The notes below the pieces were generated by a model that saw nothing but the letters and a program-made list of their open reading frames with translations, had not been told where the DNA came from and did not search any database. Shown here piece by piece: positions 46,976 to 57,387 of a stretch of 64,000 nt of DNA. This DNA comes from Siphonodentalium dalli (lineage: Eukaryota; Mollusca; Scaphopoda; Gadilida; Siphonodentaliidae): NCBI GenBank assembly GCA_032622095.1, contig CP136061.1, positions 134,253,587-134,317,586 of the forward strand, read 5' to 3'. Position 1 is the stretch's first letter. Each line of letters opens with the position of its first letter. Both the position numbers and the translations under genes were made by a program.

Positions 46976-47155
46976 GATAGTTTCCTATTTATCCATGGGA
47001 GTTGTTCTCTTCTTCTACTTGAGGCTGTTGGTACCCTTTTGTCTATGATTTCCTTTATTTCATCTCAGAGATAGTTCCATATTGATTGCACCGATTCCTT
47101 TTTTGTACTCGCTCTGGTTGTGACCTTTTTGGTGACCTTTTCTATGTCTTCACTA
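46976..47155 (-). pseudogene. LINE fragment between endonuclease and reverse transcriptase
   Basis: The minus strand reads TISEDIEKVTKKVTTRASTK, KESVQSIWNYL and DEIKEIIDKRVPTASSRRR with one stop, the linker region of the same LINE. Confidence 0.65.
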
Positions 47156-47306
47156 ATAATGGGTGCGTGAAGATTCGGCCGAGGGAAGATTCGGCTGGGA
47201 AGATTCGGCTGGTTTTATCGGCCGAATCTTCATAGGTTTATACCTATATATTGGGATGGGAGTTTTTATGTTTTATGAATTATGTGGACATATTTTTAAA
47301 TAATAT

Positions 47307-47600
47307 TTTACATGAATAAATTGAAGTTATTACTTTTAGGATGTTTTGTCGTTATTTTGTTTGACATATTGCCGAGATTATTTTAGATTTATGATAAGGT
47401 AAGTTTATTTGTATGTTTTATGAGTGAATATTTTACATGAATAAATTGAAGTTATTACTTTTATGATGTTTTGTCGTTATTTTGTTTGACATATTGCCGA
47501 GATTATTTTAGGTTTATGATTAGGTAAGTTTATTTGTATGTTTTATGAGTGAATAGTTTACATGAATATATTGAAGTTATTACTTACAAATTACGTGGTA
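47307..47600 (+). repeat. 125-bp tandem repeat, 2.4 copies
   Basis: CATGAATAAATTGAAGTTAT at 47311 and 47436, and CATGAATATATTGAAGTTAT at 47561. Copies are about 97 percent alike, so the duplication is young. Confidence 0.85.
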
Positions 47601-47881
47601 AATCCAAACACGTTCGAGCACTATAAGGAATTATGATTAATGAAGATTCAATGAGAAAACGAATCAAAATGTTTGACAGTTGTTCACACTCTGTTGGCGT
47701 TGGCACAAGTGTTTACATAACAGTCGGTGGAATATACAGAGTCGTCTTTCTGATGCTGACATGATCTCAGTGAGAACTATTAGATGTTTGTTTAGATAAG
47801 TTTGCTGAGTGCATTTCAGTTAGGACTGATCAGTTGTTTGTTTTACCGCATCAGATCTAAAGACCATATCACATCTTCATC

Positions 47882-48164
47882 ATGCCTTCGTATAACCTCC
47901 GTCAAAATCAGCTCATAGACTACCTGTGTATCAAGTGCAATAGGAATGTACGTCCTCGTCAGCAAGCAGTTGACTGCGACACGTGCGGCAAATGGCAACG
48001 CAGAATATGCAATACGGCATTTCTCAGCGAGAGTATTTCCAGGCCAAGGAGGGTTTGATTGTAATAAATTTCAACTGTTCATCATGCCGACTACAAGACA
48101 CGTCATCCTTTTCGACAGCTCCGTTCAATGCGTCCATAGCTGCATCAATGCTTCAGGAAGAAAG
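47882..48164 (+). pseudogene. PHD-like zinc finger of a MULE-type protein, frameshifted exon
   Basis: From ATG: MPSYNLRQNQLIDYLCIKCN, then QQAVDCDTCGKWQRRICNT, where a one-base deletion (about 48014) shifts the frame; the next frame gives GISQREYFQAKEGLIVINFN and CSSCRLQ. The CxxC, CxxC, WQxRxC, CxxC order resembles the N-terminal finger found in MULE-transposase proteins of marine invertebrates. A GTATAT donor follows at 48165. No catalytic part is joined to it. The family match is from memory and is tentative. Confidence 0.5.
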
Positions 48165-48409
48165 GTATATATTCAATTTGTAAATCAGATCGTTTTTATA
48201 TACAGCTCGTTTCTTTATCGCGATTCCGTTCAATTTCAAAATTGTACCTGTATTCTTCAAATTAAAATCTATATTTATATATGAATTTCAGTGGAACTTC
48301 ATCATCAATCAACTCCATCGACCGCACGATTTAGTTGATCTACTAGAATAGCAACCGATGGACACCAACAATGATTCGACGACCACCACCGCGACCAGTA
48401 TCGTCGTCG

Positions 48410-48646
48410 ACCAGACACCTGGCTAAATCTTCCCGTTCCCCTAATAATAGTCCAGTTTGCCTTGCTGAATATATAGTTTTTCTTCTTCTTCCTAGTTCCT
48501 ATTGTGGTTCTTTGGTCTTGGGTAACAATCTGTTACTATCATGGCATGGTCTGATATCCCAGGAACTGTGATGAAGTTTTTCATTATGGAAGGATTGTTT
48601 GTCAGTACTAGGTCCAAGATGTTGTTTTCCCTAGTTGGCTCTTCAT
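48410..48646 (-). pseudogene. LINE endonuclease domain, 3' part
   Basis: The minus strand reads EEPTRENNILDLVLTNNPSI, then ITVPGISDHAMIVTDC and, after a stop, a frame equivalent to KNYIFSKANWTIIRG. NILDLVLTNNP and GISDHxMI are conserved at the end of the apurinic endonuclease domain of non-LTR elements. It extends to 50129-50160 (DYGLS remnant) on the other side of an insertion. Confidence 0.8.
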
Positions 48647-50128
48647 CAGGTCAGGGAGAACCCAAAATTGATGTACTAAACCTCGATTTGTGTAAAAAAC
48701 CTCAATCGAGGTTCTTCGTAGAGGTGCCACGATTATTGATTTAGATAATCGATAATCAGTCGTCAATAATCGACTATAATCGTCTAATCGTACCTAATAT
48801 TAATAACATCAGTGGAAGTATTCCGTAATATGGCCTATTGCCTGGGTGCTGGTTAACTCAATAACTGCACTGTCGCTGGTTGTTTGAGGCATCGGCTGAT
48901 GTAATTTTTACATTAATAAAGTGCATCATAAACCACCGTTAATGACTATTAATGACACAATGTATTGAATACCAGCACAGTTCTCGGCGATGTTATGGTT
49001 ATAATATTTGTGAGTTCATTAGAACGAATGTAGCGATTAATTTCAGTTTTATGAATAGCCACATATACAAACAATATAAAAGTAGGAATGAACGATGGGC
49101 CGACGGTGGTTCCTAAAGAAAGGAATCAAATGTTACGGAAACTATAAGTTTCATCAAACTTCCAGAGTATGGTTAACAATCACAAAGTTACAAACGTGTG
49201 CCCCCACCCACAAATTGCAGGACTCAGAACAAGCGAAGTATTTGATAATAGTCAGTTTCATTCAGCATTCACCACACGATATGCGAATGCCTTTTCTAGT
49301 AACTTCTAAGTATACATTTGTACTTATACAAACAAATTGCATTGCGGAGAACATCGCTGATTAAAATGCCATATATATTGGTTCCCTGGTTTTAGAGAGA
49401 ATGTCAATCAACTTCCCATTGGTCCAATCAGATTCAAGGGCGAGTGCATTCAGTTCATTGAACACGGTGACAGTCGCCGCATTTCAAAGACATAGTGCCA
49501 CCTTTCAAGTATATTAAAATATTCAACAACGTCGCAATGTGTTCAAATCTGCAGTGCCGTCAATTTGTAGAATATACAACGACCCGATGAGAAACCATGT
49601 CGCATCATCAAATGAACTGCCGACTGTTTGCAACATATATCAGTAGTACTCATGTTATTGGAATCTCTTTGGTACGCGATCAAAGGATGTTAACACCTAG
49701 GTTGTAGATTAAACTGTGTAAAATAAACACGGTATTCAATAATACCCGGCATTTTCTGACGTCCGATATAAATAACGCAGATTAATCGACGATGGAAATG
49801 GCAATCGATTATCGGCTTTATCAACGGTTCATCGATTATACGATTAATCGTGCCACCCCTAGTTCTTCGAGATCATGTGATCAGTTACATGGACTCACTA
49901 CCATTATATAACCATAGTGTAACTGTAAGATGAAATACTCCACAGACCACACTATATTACTACCATCACTGGCATTAGTATCAGTTATCACATTTGGTTT
50001 AGAGTGTTTCCCCTTATATCATGGGTGAGTATTTTGACCAGTGGCCACATGATCTCGAAGAACCTCGATCGATTTTTTTTTACACAAATCGAGGTTTAGT
50101 ACATCAATTTTGGGTTCTCCCTGACCTG
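48647..50128. mobile_element. Palindromic-end DNA element holding a hAT
   Basis: CAGGTCAGGGAGAACCCAAA at the left pairs with TTTGGGTTCTCCCTGACCTG at the right, and the arms continue for about 85 bp through AAACCTCGATTTGTGTAAAA. With the hAT removed it is about 330 bp. It interrupts the LINE endonuclease domain. The class is unknown. Confidence 0.7.
48719..49861. mobile_element. hAT-type element with perfect 8-bp target duplication
   Basis: The ends TAGAGGTGCCACGATTATTG and, inverted, TAGGGGTGGCACGATTAATC are flanked by GTTCTTCG at 48711-48718 and 49862-49869. 1143 bp, no transposase frame. Same family as 22280-22942. Confidence 0.9.
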
Positions 50129-50795
50129 TTCTGTGTTCATTCATCTATGATAGTCCATAATCATTGGAGCCCTTAACATATGGTGTGACACCCCCTGCCT
50201 TTTTCATCTTACGACACCCCTGCATATAATACGTCAATGATCATGAATTATGCCATATGGCCATTAATTATGGGGAAAGCCTCAGGGCGAGTCAGGCTCC
50301 AAATCGTGCCATTATTCGTGGCGAATGATCCAGAAGTTGGCAGAACTTGAGTAAGAAACGCTAAAAGATATAACTTGTGTGATAAAAATGACATTTTTGA
50401 TATAATAACGGTTCAATTGGACATAAACATAAATTAGTATTACAGTAAGTAATTTGAAGTATGCATAATGGCTATTTTATACCTTTATAACCAACAAATA
50501 TGTCAATACTTCAGAAAAGTTCTTAAAATGTTCTCTTTCGTCAACATCCGGTTGTGTTCCCGTTATTGATGACGTTTTTCACATGTGCTGTCGTGGATGT
50601 TGCAATTTTCTCGTTCGTGTGCAAGAAAAACGTGTTGAAATAATTTATGACTGGTGATAATCATTCATAACATGTTCTGTCTTAATGAATGACACATTAA
50701 GATTAAGTATATGCAACCTATGCGTTTATAACGTAAATTTAAAATGCATACACCGAATTTGATTTATGACACTTGCCTAAATTCGAGCCTGGAGG
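50129..50795. other. LINE edge, repeat copy 2, then no gene
   Basis: 50129-50160 is the last visible piece of the LINE. 50162-50302 is copy 2 of the ~130-bp repeat at 43855-43985, with a 10-bp insertion near its end. The rest is AT-rich and unassigned. Confidence 0.5.
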
Positions 50796-52228
50796 CTTCT
50801 AGACGTTTCGTACCTTGGTCGTTTCGTACAAAGACGTTTCGTACACTCTGGTCGATTCGTACCATTATTTTGGTTGTTTCGTACCAATCTTTTTGGTCAT
50901 TTCGTACCATCGAAAAAACAATATTCTAGCGTAATTTTTTCAAGTTTTATTATTATAACGAAATAAAAGTCATACATGAATAACAGTATTAATTAACAAT
51001 AAATGAAAATGAATGAATGACACAAGTGTGAGTGCTCAATCAGTCTTCTGTGACTTCGGCAGCTTCGGTGGTTTTCTTTGGGATGGGAGCGAATAATTTC
51101 GCGCAGGATTTCAGCAAGCTGCTGGTTCTCAGGGTTCCACCCTCGTAGTTTGCCCACAGGCAGAAAAGCTGGGCCTGATTTTGCCTGTATTGTAGTCTTT
51201 GGTATCGCTTCAGCTTCTCTTCGCTGACCAGCTTTATGGTCATATCCGTCGCGGCAGTTTCTCGTCTTAGCATCGGAATCAGCCGATAAAACGGAATGTT
51301 TGTCTGTCTGTTTTTATACTGGATCCGACGATGCCACCCTTCCGTGTCGTTGTTTGTTTGCATCGATCTTCCGAACACACACCATGTTGAGATTGGAAAT
51401 GTCGTTGAATCAATCCATTGATGTTCTACATAGGTAAGCAGCAACTGAATATTAGGACGGTTGACTGCAGGATGGTCGCGCAATTTTGAGAAGGCAGGCT
51501 CAATGTGTTCTGTAGGAATTAGCGGCAGTGCAAAGAGCTTCCTGAGTTGTCTGTAACGAAAGATTAAAACATACATATATATAAATGTCAACAATATCAT
51601 TAGAATAAAGTTAAACATTAAAGATTTATGTGACGATGTGTGACGGTGTGATTAGCGGTGATTGAAATAGGCCTATACATATAGAAATCACGAGATCTTG
51701 CGATCCGCATCATTTATAGGAGTCAAGAAAAACAACACACTTATCACTCGCGAATGCTGTAAAAACAAACCGTACGAAGTGTGAACTTGGTGATTAGTGC
51801 TTCTAAAGACTAATCACTGACTACAATTTTGTTGTAACAACATACCTGTGTGCGGTATAATTTACGAAACACAAGAAAAACAAAACGGTGACACATCAGC
51901 AAAGTGTGAAATCACTGATGAGCACTTCTAAAGACTAATCAGTGATCGGCAACCCTTCGCTGTAACAACATACCAAGTATACTGAACAGACCTGGTACCG
52001 CCGATTTCACGATTACTAGCTAGTATATACACATATATTAATACAGAAATAAAACAATGGTAATAGACATCTTTTCATTCAACACTATAGTAATTACAAT
52101 TTTTTTTCCGATGGTACGAAACGACCAAAAAGTTTGGTACGAAACAACCAAAATAATGGTACGAATCGACCAGAGTGTACGAAACGTCTTTGTACGAAAT
52201 GACCGAGGTACAAAACGTCCAGCACCCA
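50796..52228 (-). mobile_element. MULE-type element with 9-bp target duplication
   Basis: Flanked by GCCTGGAGG at 50787-50795 and 52229-52237. The ~130-bp terminal inverted repeats consist of variants of GGTCGTTTCGTACCAA, i.e. a short tandem motif (TTTCGTAC). Nine-base duplications and long terminal repeats are typical of MULEs, and the element encodes a MULE transposase end. The interior (51740-51975) has a diverged ~165-bp duplication around AGACTAATCA(C/G)TGA. Confidence 0.9.
51040..51550 (-). CDS. MULE transposase, C-terminal exon
   Basis: Begins after a CGTTACAG acceptor (51551-51558) and reads QLRKLFALPLIPTEHIEPAF, LTYVEHQWIDSTTFPISTWC, VFGRSMQTNNDTEGWHRRIQ, FYRLIPMLRRETA and a Lys/Arg-rich end, stopping at 51040-51042. 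The TNNDxEGWH motif is the characteristic C-terminal signature of MULE transposases of marine invertebrates. Uninterrupted for 170 codons, but the DDE catalytic part that should precede it is missing from the element, so the copy cannot be autonomous. The element length, 1.4 kb, agrees with an internal deletion. Confidence 0.75.
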
Positions 52229-52489
52229 GCCTGGAGGGCCTTCATAAAAGAGGAACATAACCAAGCACATGTTCAAATAATGGGAAATATAACAAATAAC
52301 ATTCATATACATATGAATTCATTCAAACCATTACTATATGAGTTTGTCTCACTAATGAGTCTTTTATTGCTGTTATTAGTTTTAGGCTTTAATTAATATC
52401 TTTTAAGTTTTATGAAAGTATGAAACGCACGTGTTTTGCGTTTAACAATTCCCATCACCAATTTATCAGGGCATGTCAATCTTTTTTTA

Positions 52490-53095
52490 ATATCGCAGAT
52501 GGGGGAAAAATTGCAGGTGGAAAAAAGTGGCAAGCCTGCAGACGCTGCGATGTTAGTCCTTTCTACTAGTTGAAGTGCTGTATATGTCTCTAACTAGTGT
52601 GAAAAAAAGACGAAGGGTTATATTTAATTATCGTCATATTTGCAATTATCAATATGATAGGCTATTATAATTATGGCATGTATCTCAAGTTCCTAAACTA
52701 GACATTAGGATTTTTTTTGTTTTGAACTTTGATCAATATTATTTTTGTATTTTGTACCATCAATTTCTGCACAGCTTTTGCAATGTCAGCAATTGCGGTA
52801 GCCAGGACAATGTCCCTCTTCTCTCTGCCGTGTAGCAGCGGGCAGAACAATATATAAACACTCCCTTTCCTCCCTCAACTCTATTAAAAGTGTCTCCTTT
52901 GAAGAGGTCCAATAGGTTGAATTTGTTGTTTGTGAGTGTTGCCAAGGACACGCCACAATTTTCCTGGTAAAAATCAAGCATTGCTTGATCGCTACGATAT
53001 GCCTGTGGTCTTGCCATGAGCATGCGTTGTGGGTGCTTCTGTGATTTTCCCCACCTGCAATTTTAAATCGCAGCATCTGTGGTCGTACTTAGTTG
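52490..53095 (-). other. Possible short element with an unrecognised frame
   Basis: AAAATTGCAGGTGG occurs at 52508 and, inverted, at 53050, suggesting an element of about 600 bp. See the frame at 52763-53023. Confidence 0.3.
52763..53023 (-). CDS. Unrecognised 87-codon frame
   Basis: Starts MLMARPQAYRSDQAMLDFYQ and includes VSLATLTNNKFNLLDLFKGD and GVFIYCSARCYTAERRGTLS. Composition is protein-like, with well-mixed residues and no low complexity. I do not recognise the family. A second minus frame overlaps the same stretch, so chance cannot be excluded. It may be a transposon-encoded exon. Confidence 0.3.
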
Positions 53096-53563
53096 GACAT
53101 GGCTGGCTTAATAAAAAACAAATTCTATTATCAGATGATACTAGATATGATAACAATATTTATTACATGATCCTACCCTTATTGGGTCCTACTAAACAAT
53201 GAACACAAGTGAAAACAAATGAACATAAACGAACACAGGTCCAAAAAGCAGAATAGAAGGGTGAAATTGGGTTTTTGTGTGCACGGGGGTCCATTCTATG
53301 TGTATGTGGTGTTATTTCCAACTTTGGTGAATTATTTTTTGAGTTATTAGCATTATTTGAATACAAAGCTACTAAACAACGAACACAAACGAACATAACA
53401 TTGGCTGTTTTGCACTATAAGGCGTTAATCAAGGTGTTAATTAACTGTAGGTAGGCACCCATTTCGCTGGCACGATTTATTATGTAAATTTTATGCATCT
53501 TTTGGTAATGAGTTTAAGATTTGTCATTGATACATGAACGATTATGAGAAGTACCGGGTACTG

Positions 53564-53845
53564 CTAATTATTTTTCAACATGACGTATTTTGGTCGAACA
53601 AGCATGTTGTGCGAACTCGGATTTTTTCTGTAAGCTATAATCACTCGTTTATCGAGACTCTTAGGCAATTGAGAGTTTAATTCTGTGAAATTGCGTTTGA
53701 AAATGCTTGCGATTTCAACATTTCTGCATGCGATTGAACAATTGATGTTCGCGTTCCAAGTGTTTTGATTTAATTTCATCCTCCTCGTATCTAATCGAAT
53801 ATCTGAGAGATGGTTGGTCATTTGTTGGTCACATATTGTATACAC
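53564..53845 (-). CDS. Unrecognised frame inside the element (linker-like)
   Basis: 93 codons, with IFKRNFTELNSQLPKSLDKR followed by VIIAYRKNPSSHNMLVRPKY near the end. That second part looks like the segment just before the GIY-YIG domain of Penelope-type retroelements and related proteins (a P-I-I-x-Y-R-x-N-P-S-x-x-x-x-L-V pattern), from memory only. No catalytic motif is present. Confidence 0.3.
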   Translation of the reverse strand: MYTICDQQMTNHLSDIRLDTRRMKLNQNTWNANINCSIACRNVEIASIFKRNFTELNSQLPKSLDKRVIIAYRKNPSSHNMLVRPKYVMLKNN

Positions 53846-53928
53846 AATATTTTTTGCATGCGATCAGTAATAAAGAACGTTTCTTATCAGCTTAGAAAAT
53901 ATGAAGGGAAATTGGGACAGATGGATCA

Positions 53929-53952
53929 GATATATATATATATATATATATC
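53929..53952. repeat. (AT)n microsatellite
   Basis: Eleven to twelve AT units inside the element's interior. Confidence 0.9.
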
Positions 53953-53998
53953 ACACTGCTCTTTCGGTAGAGCTCGCTAATTGTCAGTCAGTTTAAGT

Positions 53999-54178
53999 TT
54001 GAAATTTGGAATTGTCACTCACAAAATTAAGAAGTCTTCGCAACCGTCTGTCTCGTTGTTCTGTTGTCATATTTGTCCAAATTTTGTGTCTGACTTTCGA
54101 AGAAGATGCAATATCTGATGAGGTAAAATCCCCGACACCGTGGATGGCTCCTCGAATGTCACGCAGTTGGTCAGTCAC
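53999..54178 (-). CDS. Possible exon inside the element
   Basis: Between an AAATAG acceptor (about 54179) and a TTT/GTGAGT donor (about 54020), the minus strand reads VTDQLRDIRGAIHGVGDFTS, SDIASSSKVRHKIWTNMTTE and QRDRRLRRLLNF. Charged, likely helical, with flanking splice signals, but not recognised. Boundaries are approximate. Confidence 0.3.
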
Positions 54179-55252
54179 TATTTCATTTAAATTGTATGTC
54201 AAATGAGTTAATTATTTTGCCTTCCAATTGTTTTCTAATATATTATTTTTGTTAAGGCTTTCACAATTGTTATTCGTCCAACATTTCAGAATTTTTGAAT
54301 TTTGCTTTCTAGTATTGAAAACTTGTACGACCCCAGTGCAGATAAAGAGATTCACGCATGCAGAATATGCACTTCATTTGAATTATATATCGTTAAAATA
54401 TTGGGATTTTAAAGCTAATTGTAAACTGAACTGAATTTTTTGTTTTAATCCGCCTGACTTCTATGAAGTCTGCTGGTCGATAGCTCAGATAAATTCTGAG
54501 GGGAGTTAAACAAAGTCTTATAGTGAATGAAATAAAGTCAAACGAACTCAGAGATGTGTAATTAACAAGGCGACAGAGTAAACCGTAGAGTAAGCGGTAG
54601 TTAATTAACGCCTTGTTTAACGCCTTATAGTGCTATAGGGACAATGTTATGTTCATTTGTGTTCGTTGTTTAGTAGCTTTGTATTCAAATAACGCTAATA
54701 GCCTAATAACTCAAAAAATAAGTCATCAAAGTTGGAAATAATACCACATACACATAGAATGGACATTCATGCACACACAAACCCAATTTCAACCTTCTAT
54801 TCCGCTTTTTGGACTTAATTCTGTTCGTTTGTGTTTGTTTATGTTCATTTGTGTTCGTTATTTAGTAGGAACGCCCTTATTCCATTCAATAGACCCATTC
54901 TATAAATTGTGATATTAACCGTTCGTTTAATAACAGGAAATAGTGCGCGGTGAAATTTGACTTCCGGTTTGTTGTCTGTTTACATTCTGTACGCTTCGTC
55001 TCAAAATACTATGGCTTCCAATATTTTTCCAACAAACTATAAGGAATGAAGAGTTTGAAAAGTGATATCATTAAATATACGCCATTAAATATGCCAAAGA
55101 GTCTTATTTATCTGGGACTATTTCTTGACATGGGCAAACAACACCATAGTTACGTTAGACATCATTGCATGCCTTATAGAAGCCGATGTTAGTTTCGCAT
55201 CACATTTGTTGATTTAAGTATGTATTGTCGAGGTTTTGGAACATGTAATAAA

Positions 55253-55411
55253 TAGAATCTACAACTCGTCCCCATGCAGTTTATAGTGGAATTTACAAAA
55301 CTTGTCCAGTAAATTAGGTCTGGACCTTCCCAAAGGCTCGATCCAGACCTAATTTACTGGACTCGTTTTGTAAATTCCGCTACAAACTGGGGACTCGTTG
55401 TAGATCCTCTA
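55253..55411. mobile_element. Foldback MITE, ~158 bp
   Basis: GAATCTACAACTCGTCCCCA pairs with TGGGGACTCGTTGTAGATCC, and AGTAAATTAGGTCTGGA with TCCAGACCTAATTTACT. Apex near 55330. Confidence 0.8.
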
Positions 55412-55810
55412 TATATAGAATATGTAGCTAGTGTCGTTGCTTAAATTCTTTATGTCCATGAGGGGGATTTGAGCATCTATTGGGTGAGGCTGTATTTCAT
55501 ATCCAGGAAACTATCTAAAATTTGTTATTTAAAGAGATAATCCATCTTTGAGACATCTTTGGAATTAAGCCACATCAGAAAAGTAATAAACCTCAGCGGA
55601 AAGCCACCTTTGTGGGGGATACTTGTTTTTGTCCCTCGAAATATTATTTTTCGGATAACTATAGAAATAACCTCCATCCATCCGTTTGTCTATCTGTTTG
55701 TACATCCGTCTGTCGATTTGTGTGTTTGTCACACATTATTGGTATCTTCATTGTGTAATCAGCTCATCCCATAGTTTCAAATGTAGAGAATTGCAACTTT
55801 AGGATATCGT

Positions 55811-56235
55811 TACTAGTGTTGAAACAATTAGTCAACTGGTTGACATCAACTAGAATTTTCGGCGATAATCAATTAGCAATATCCTAGTTGACTAATCACC
55901 ATATTTCCCACTGAGAAAGGTACCGGTATGATAAATGTTTCATTGGTAGCAATCTTTGATGCATTCAGTATACTTCCATATTTATCGTCACCTATGTGTA
56001 CATGTATAAAGCACAAACGATTGTGGTGGAACCCAAATATGACAGCCTGGTTGCAGTTATGGTATTATAAAAACAACTTATTATTAGCACAACTTATTTT
56101 CAAGTATTTGTGACAATACTGACTGTTGTGGTCTTCAAAGTCCCAGTCTTCTCAGTCTGTTCAGTCAGGTAAGCGTCTCAACAGTCATTGACTGTCTGGT
56201 CTATTGGTTCAGTTGCTGAAAAGTAATTGATCATG
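55811..56235 (+). mobile_element. hAT-type end (partial element)
   Basis: Starts TAGTGTTGAAACAATTAGTC with AGTCAACTGGTTGAC words, the look of a hAT end. 56125-56215 (AAGTCCCAGTCTTCTCAGTC) resembles 21545-21620 inside the hAT at 19320-22215. No matching right end was found before the host exon. Confidence 0.4.
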
Positions 56236-56295
56236 AGAAATTGTGAAGCCTAATATTTAAATTTTTCTATTGTTTTCAGTTGCTAACCAGTAGGC

Positions 56296-56394
56296 ATGGG
56301 GAATGTGGAAGTTCATGATATGGCTCCTGTGAGAGATGATGAACGGAAGCAGTTGAATCTGAGCAAAAAGTTATCTTATAAGCAATATTTCAAG
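56296..56394 (+). CDS. LRR/ADP-ribosylglycohydrolase gene, exon 1
   Basis: Thirty-three codons: MGNVEVHDMAPVRDDERKQL, then NLSKKLSYKQYFK. The ATG follows an acceptor (GTTTTCAG, 56279) by 16 bases, so a 5' non-coding exon must exist further left; it was not identified. MG start with a basic cluster (KKLSYKQ) could suggest lipid attachment, but position 6 is Val and not Ser/Thr, so myristoylation is doubtful. Donor AAG/GTATAT at 56394. Phase 0, which matches exon 2. Assignment rests on the splice fit and on distance, not on homology. Confidence 0.6.
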
Positions 56395-56459
56395 GTATAT
56401 AGTCCATATGAACACTAATTCTAGCTGCTTTCAAGTGTTATTTTTTTTATACGCCCTTT

Positions 56460-57180
56460 TGAAAATGTAATCAGTCAGTCCGTCCATCTTTCTGTCCATC
56501 TGTCCGTCCATCCATCCATATTTGGTTTCCGATCGATAACTCCAGTTTGGATTTTTTTATCTGAACCAAAGTTGTTCTGTGTATTTCCCAGCAAAAAATA
56601 CAAGCCAAGTGTGAATATGGGTTCCATCCAATTATTTTTGCATGAGTTACGGCCCTTTTTAAACTTAGAATTTGACTGTCTGTTAACATTTTTGGTTCTG
56701 ACCGATAACTCCAGTTTGGATTATATGATGTGAACCAAAGTTGGTATGTGCATTTCCCAGCAAAAAGTACATGCCAAGTTCGAATATGGGTTCTGTCCAA
56801 TTATTTTTACATGAGTTTCGGCCCTTTTTCGACTTAGAATTTGACCGTCTGTTAACATTTTTGGTTTCCGGCCGATGACTTTAGTTTGGATGATTTGGTC
56901 TGAACCAAAGTTTAGAACCAGCTAAAGATACAGGCCAAGTTCGAATATGGGTTCAGTTCAATTATTTTTACATGAGTTTATATGATCCTTTATTTTACTT
57001 AGAATTTTAACATTTCAGTTTCCGACCGATAACTCCTGTTTGGTTATTTTATTTGAATCAAAGCTGGTTTGTGTGTTTCTCAGCTAAAACTATAGGCCAA
57101 GTTCTAATATGGGTTCTGTCCAATAATTTTCACATGAGTACGGCCATTTATCGACTTAGAATTTGCATTTTAGCATTGAA
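56460..57180 (+). repeat. ~170-bp tandem repeat in intron 1, four copies
   Basis: GATAACTCCAGTTTGGAT at 56535 and 56704, with degraded versions at 56874 and 57028. Units contain CCAAAGTTGGTNTGTG and CGAATATGGGTTC. Preceded by a GTCCGTCCATC-type run. Confidence 0.8.
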
Positions 57181-57387
57181 ATTATTGGTATATCAGATAT
57201 TCTTTGTAAGCTAAAATTATTATTTTATTTTGTGGTAGTACAATTCAAAATGGCTAAAGGGTGTATTTTGCCACGCCCTAGCGATGCTCCTGTTGGCATA
57301 TTCAAAGGATCAACTGATATCTAATTAACTTCATGTATTTTTTTCATGTTTGGTCCCAAAAATAAAATCTATTTTGTTCCTACACAG

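Larger units (their letters stand above)
47160..48400 (+). mobile_element. MULE-related insertion in the LINE (inferred)
   Basis: Lies between two LINE pieces. The left edge has GAAGATTCGGC three times (47170-47220) and its complement, then a 125-bp tandem repeat, and then a gene fragment with a MULE-type zinc finger. I could not define the right end or a target duplication. Confidence 0.4.
53184..54873 (-). mobile_element. Element with ~270-bp terminal inverted repeats and 8-bp duplication
   Basis: 53184-53455 matches 54600-54873 in reverse complement at about 85 percent; the arms contain repeated ACAAACGAACA motifs and ATAAGGCGTTAA. CCCTTATT flanks both ends (53176-53183 and 54874-54881). 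Long arms suggest a MULE, but eight bases fit hAT as well. The interior has two minus-strand frames of unknown type. Confidence 0.65.

Noticed and set aside
51900-51960. CTGATGAG near a hairpin, as in hammerhead ribozymes
   Set aside because: The conserved GAAA core and the other stems are missing.
57346-57387. Upstream ATG in frame with the LRR exon
   Set aside because: It lies before a clear CTACACAG acceptor; exon 1 at 56296-56394 joins in phase 0, so the ATG is intronic.
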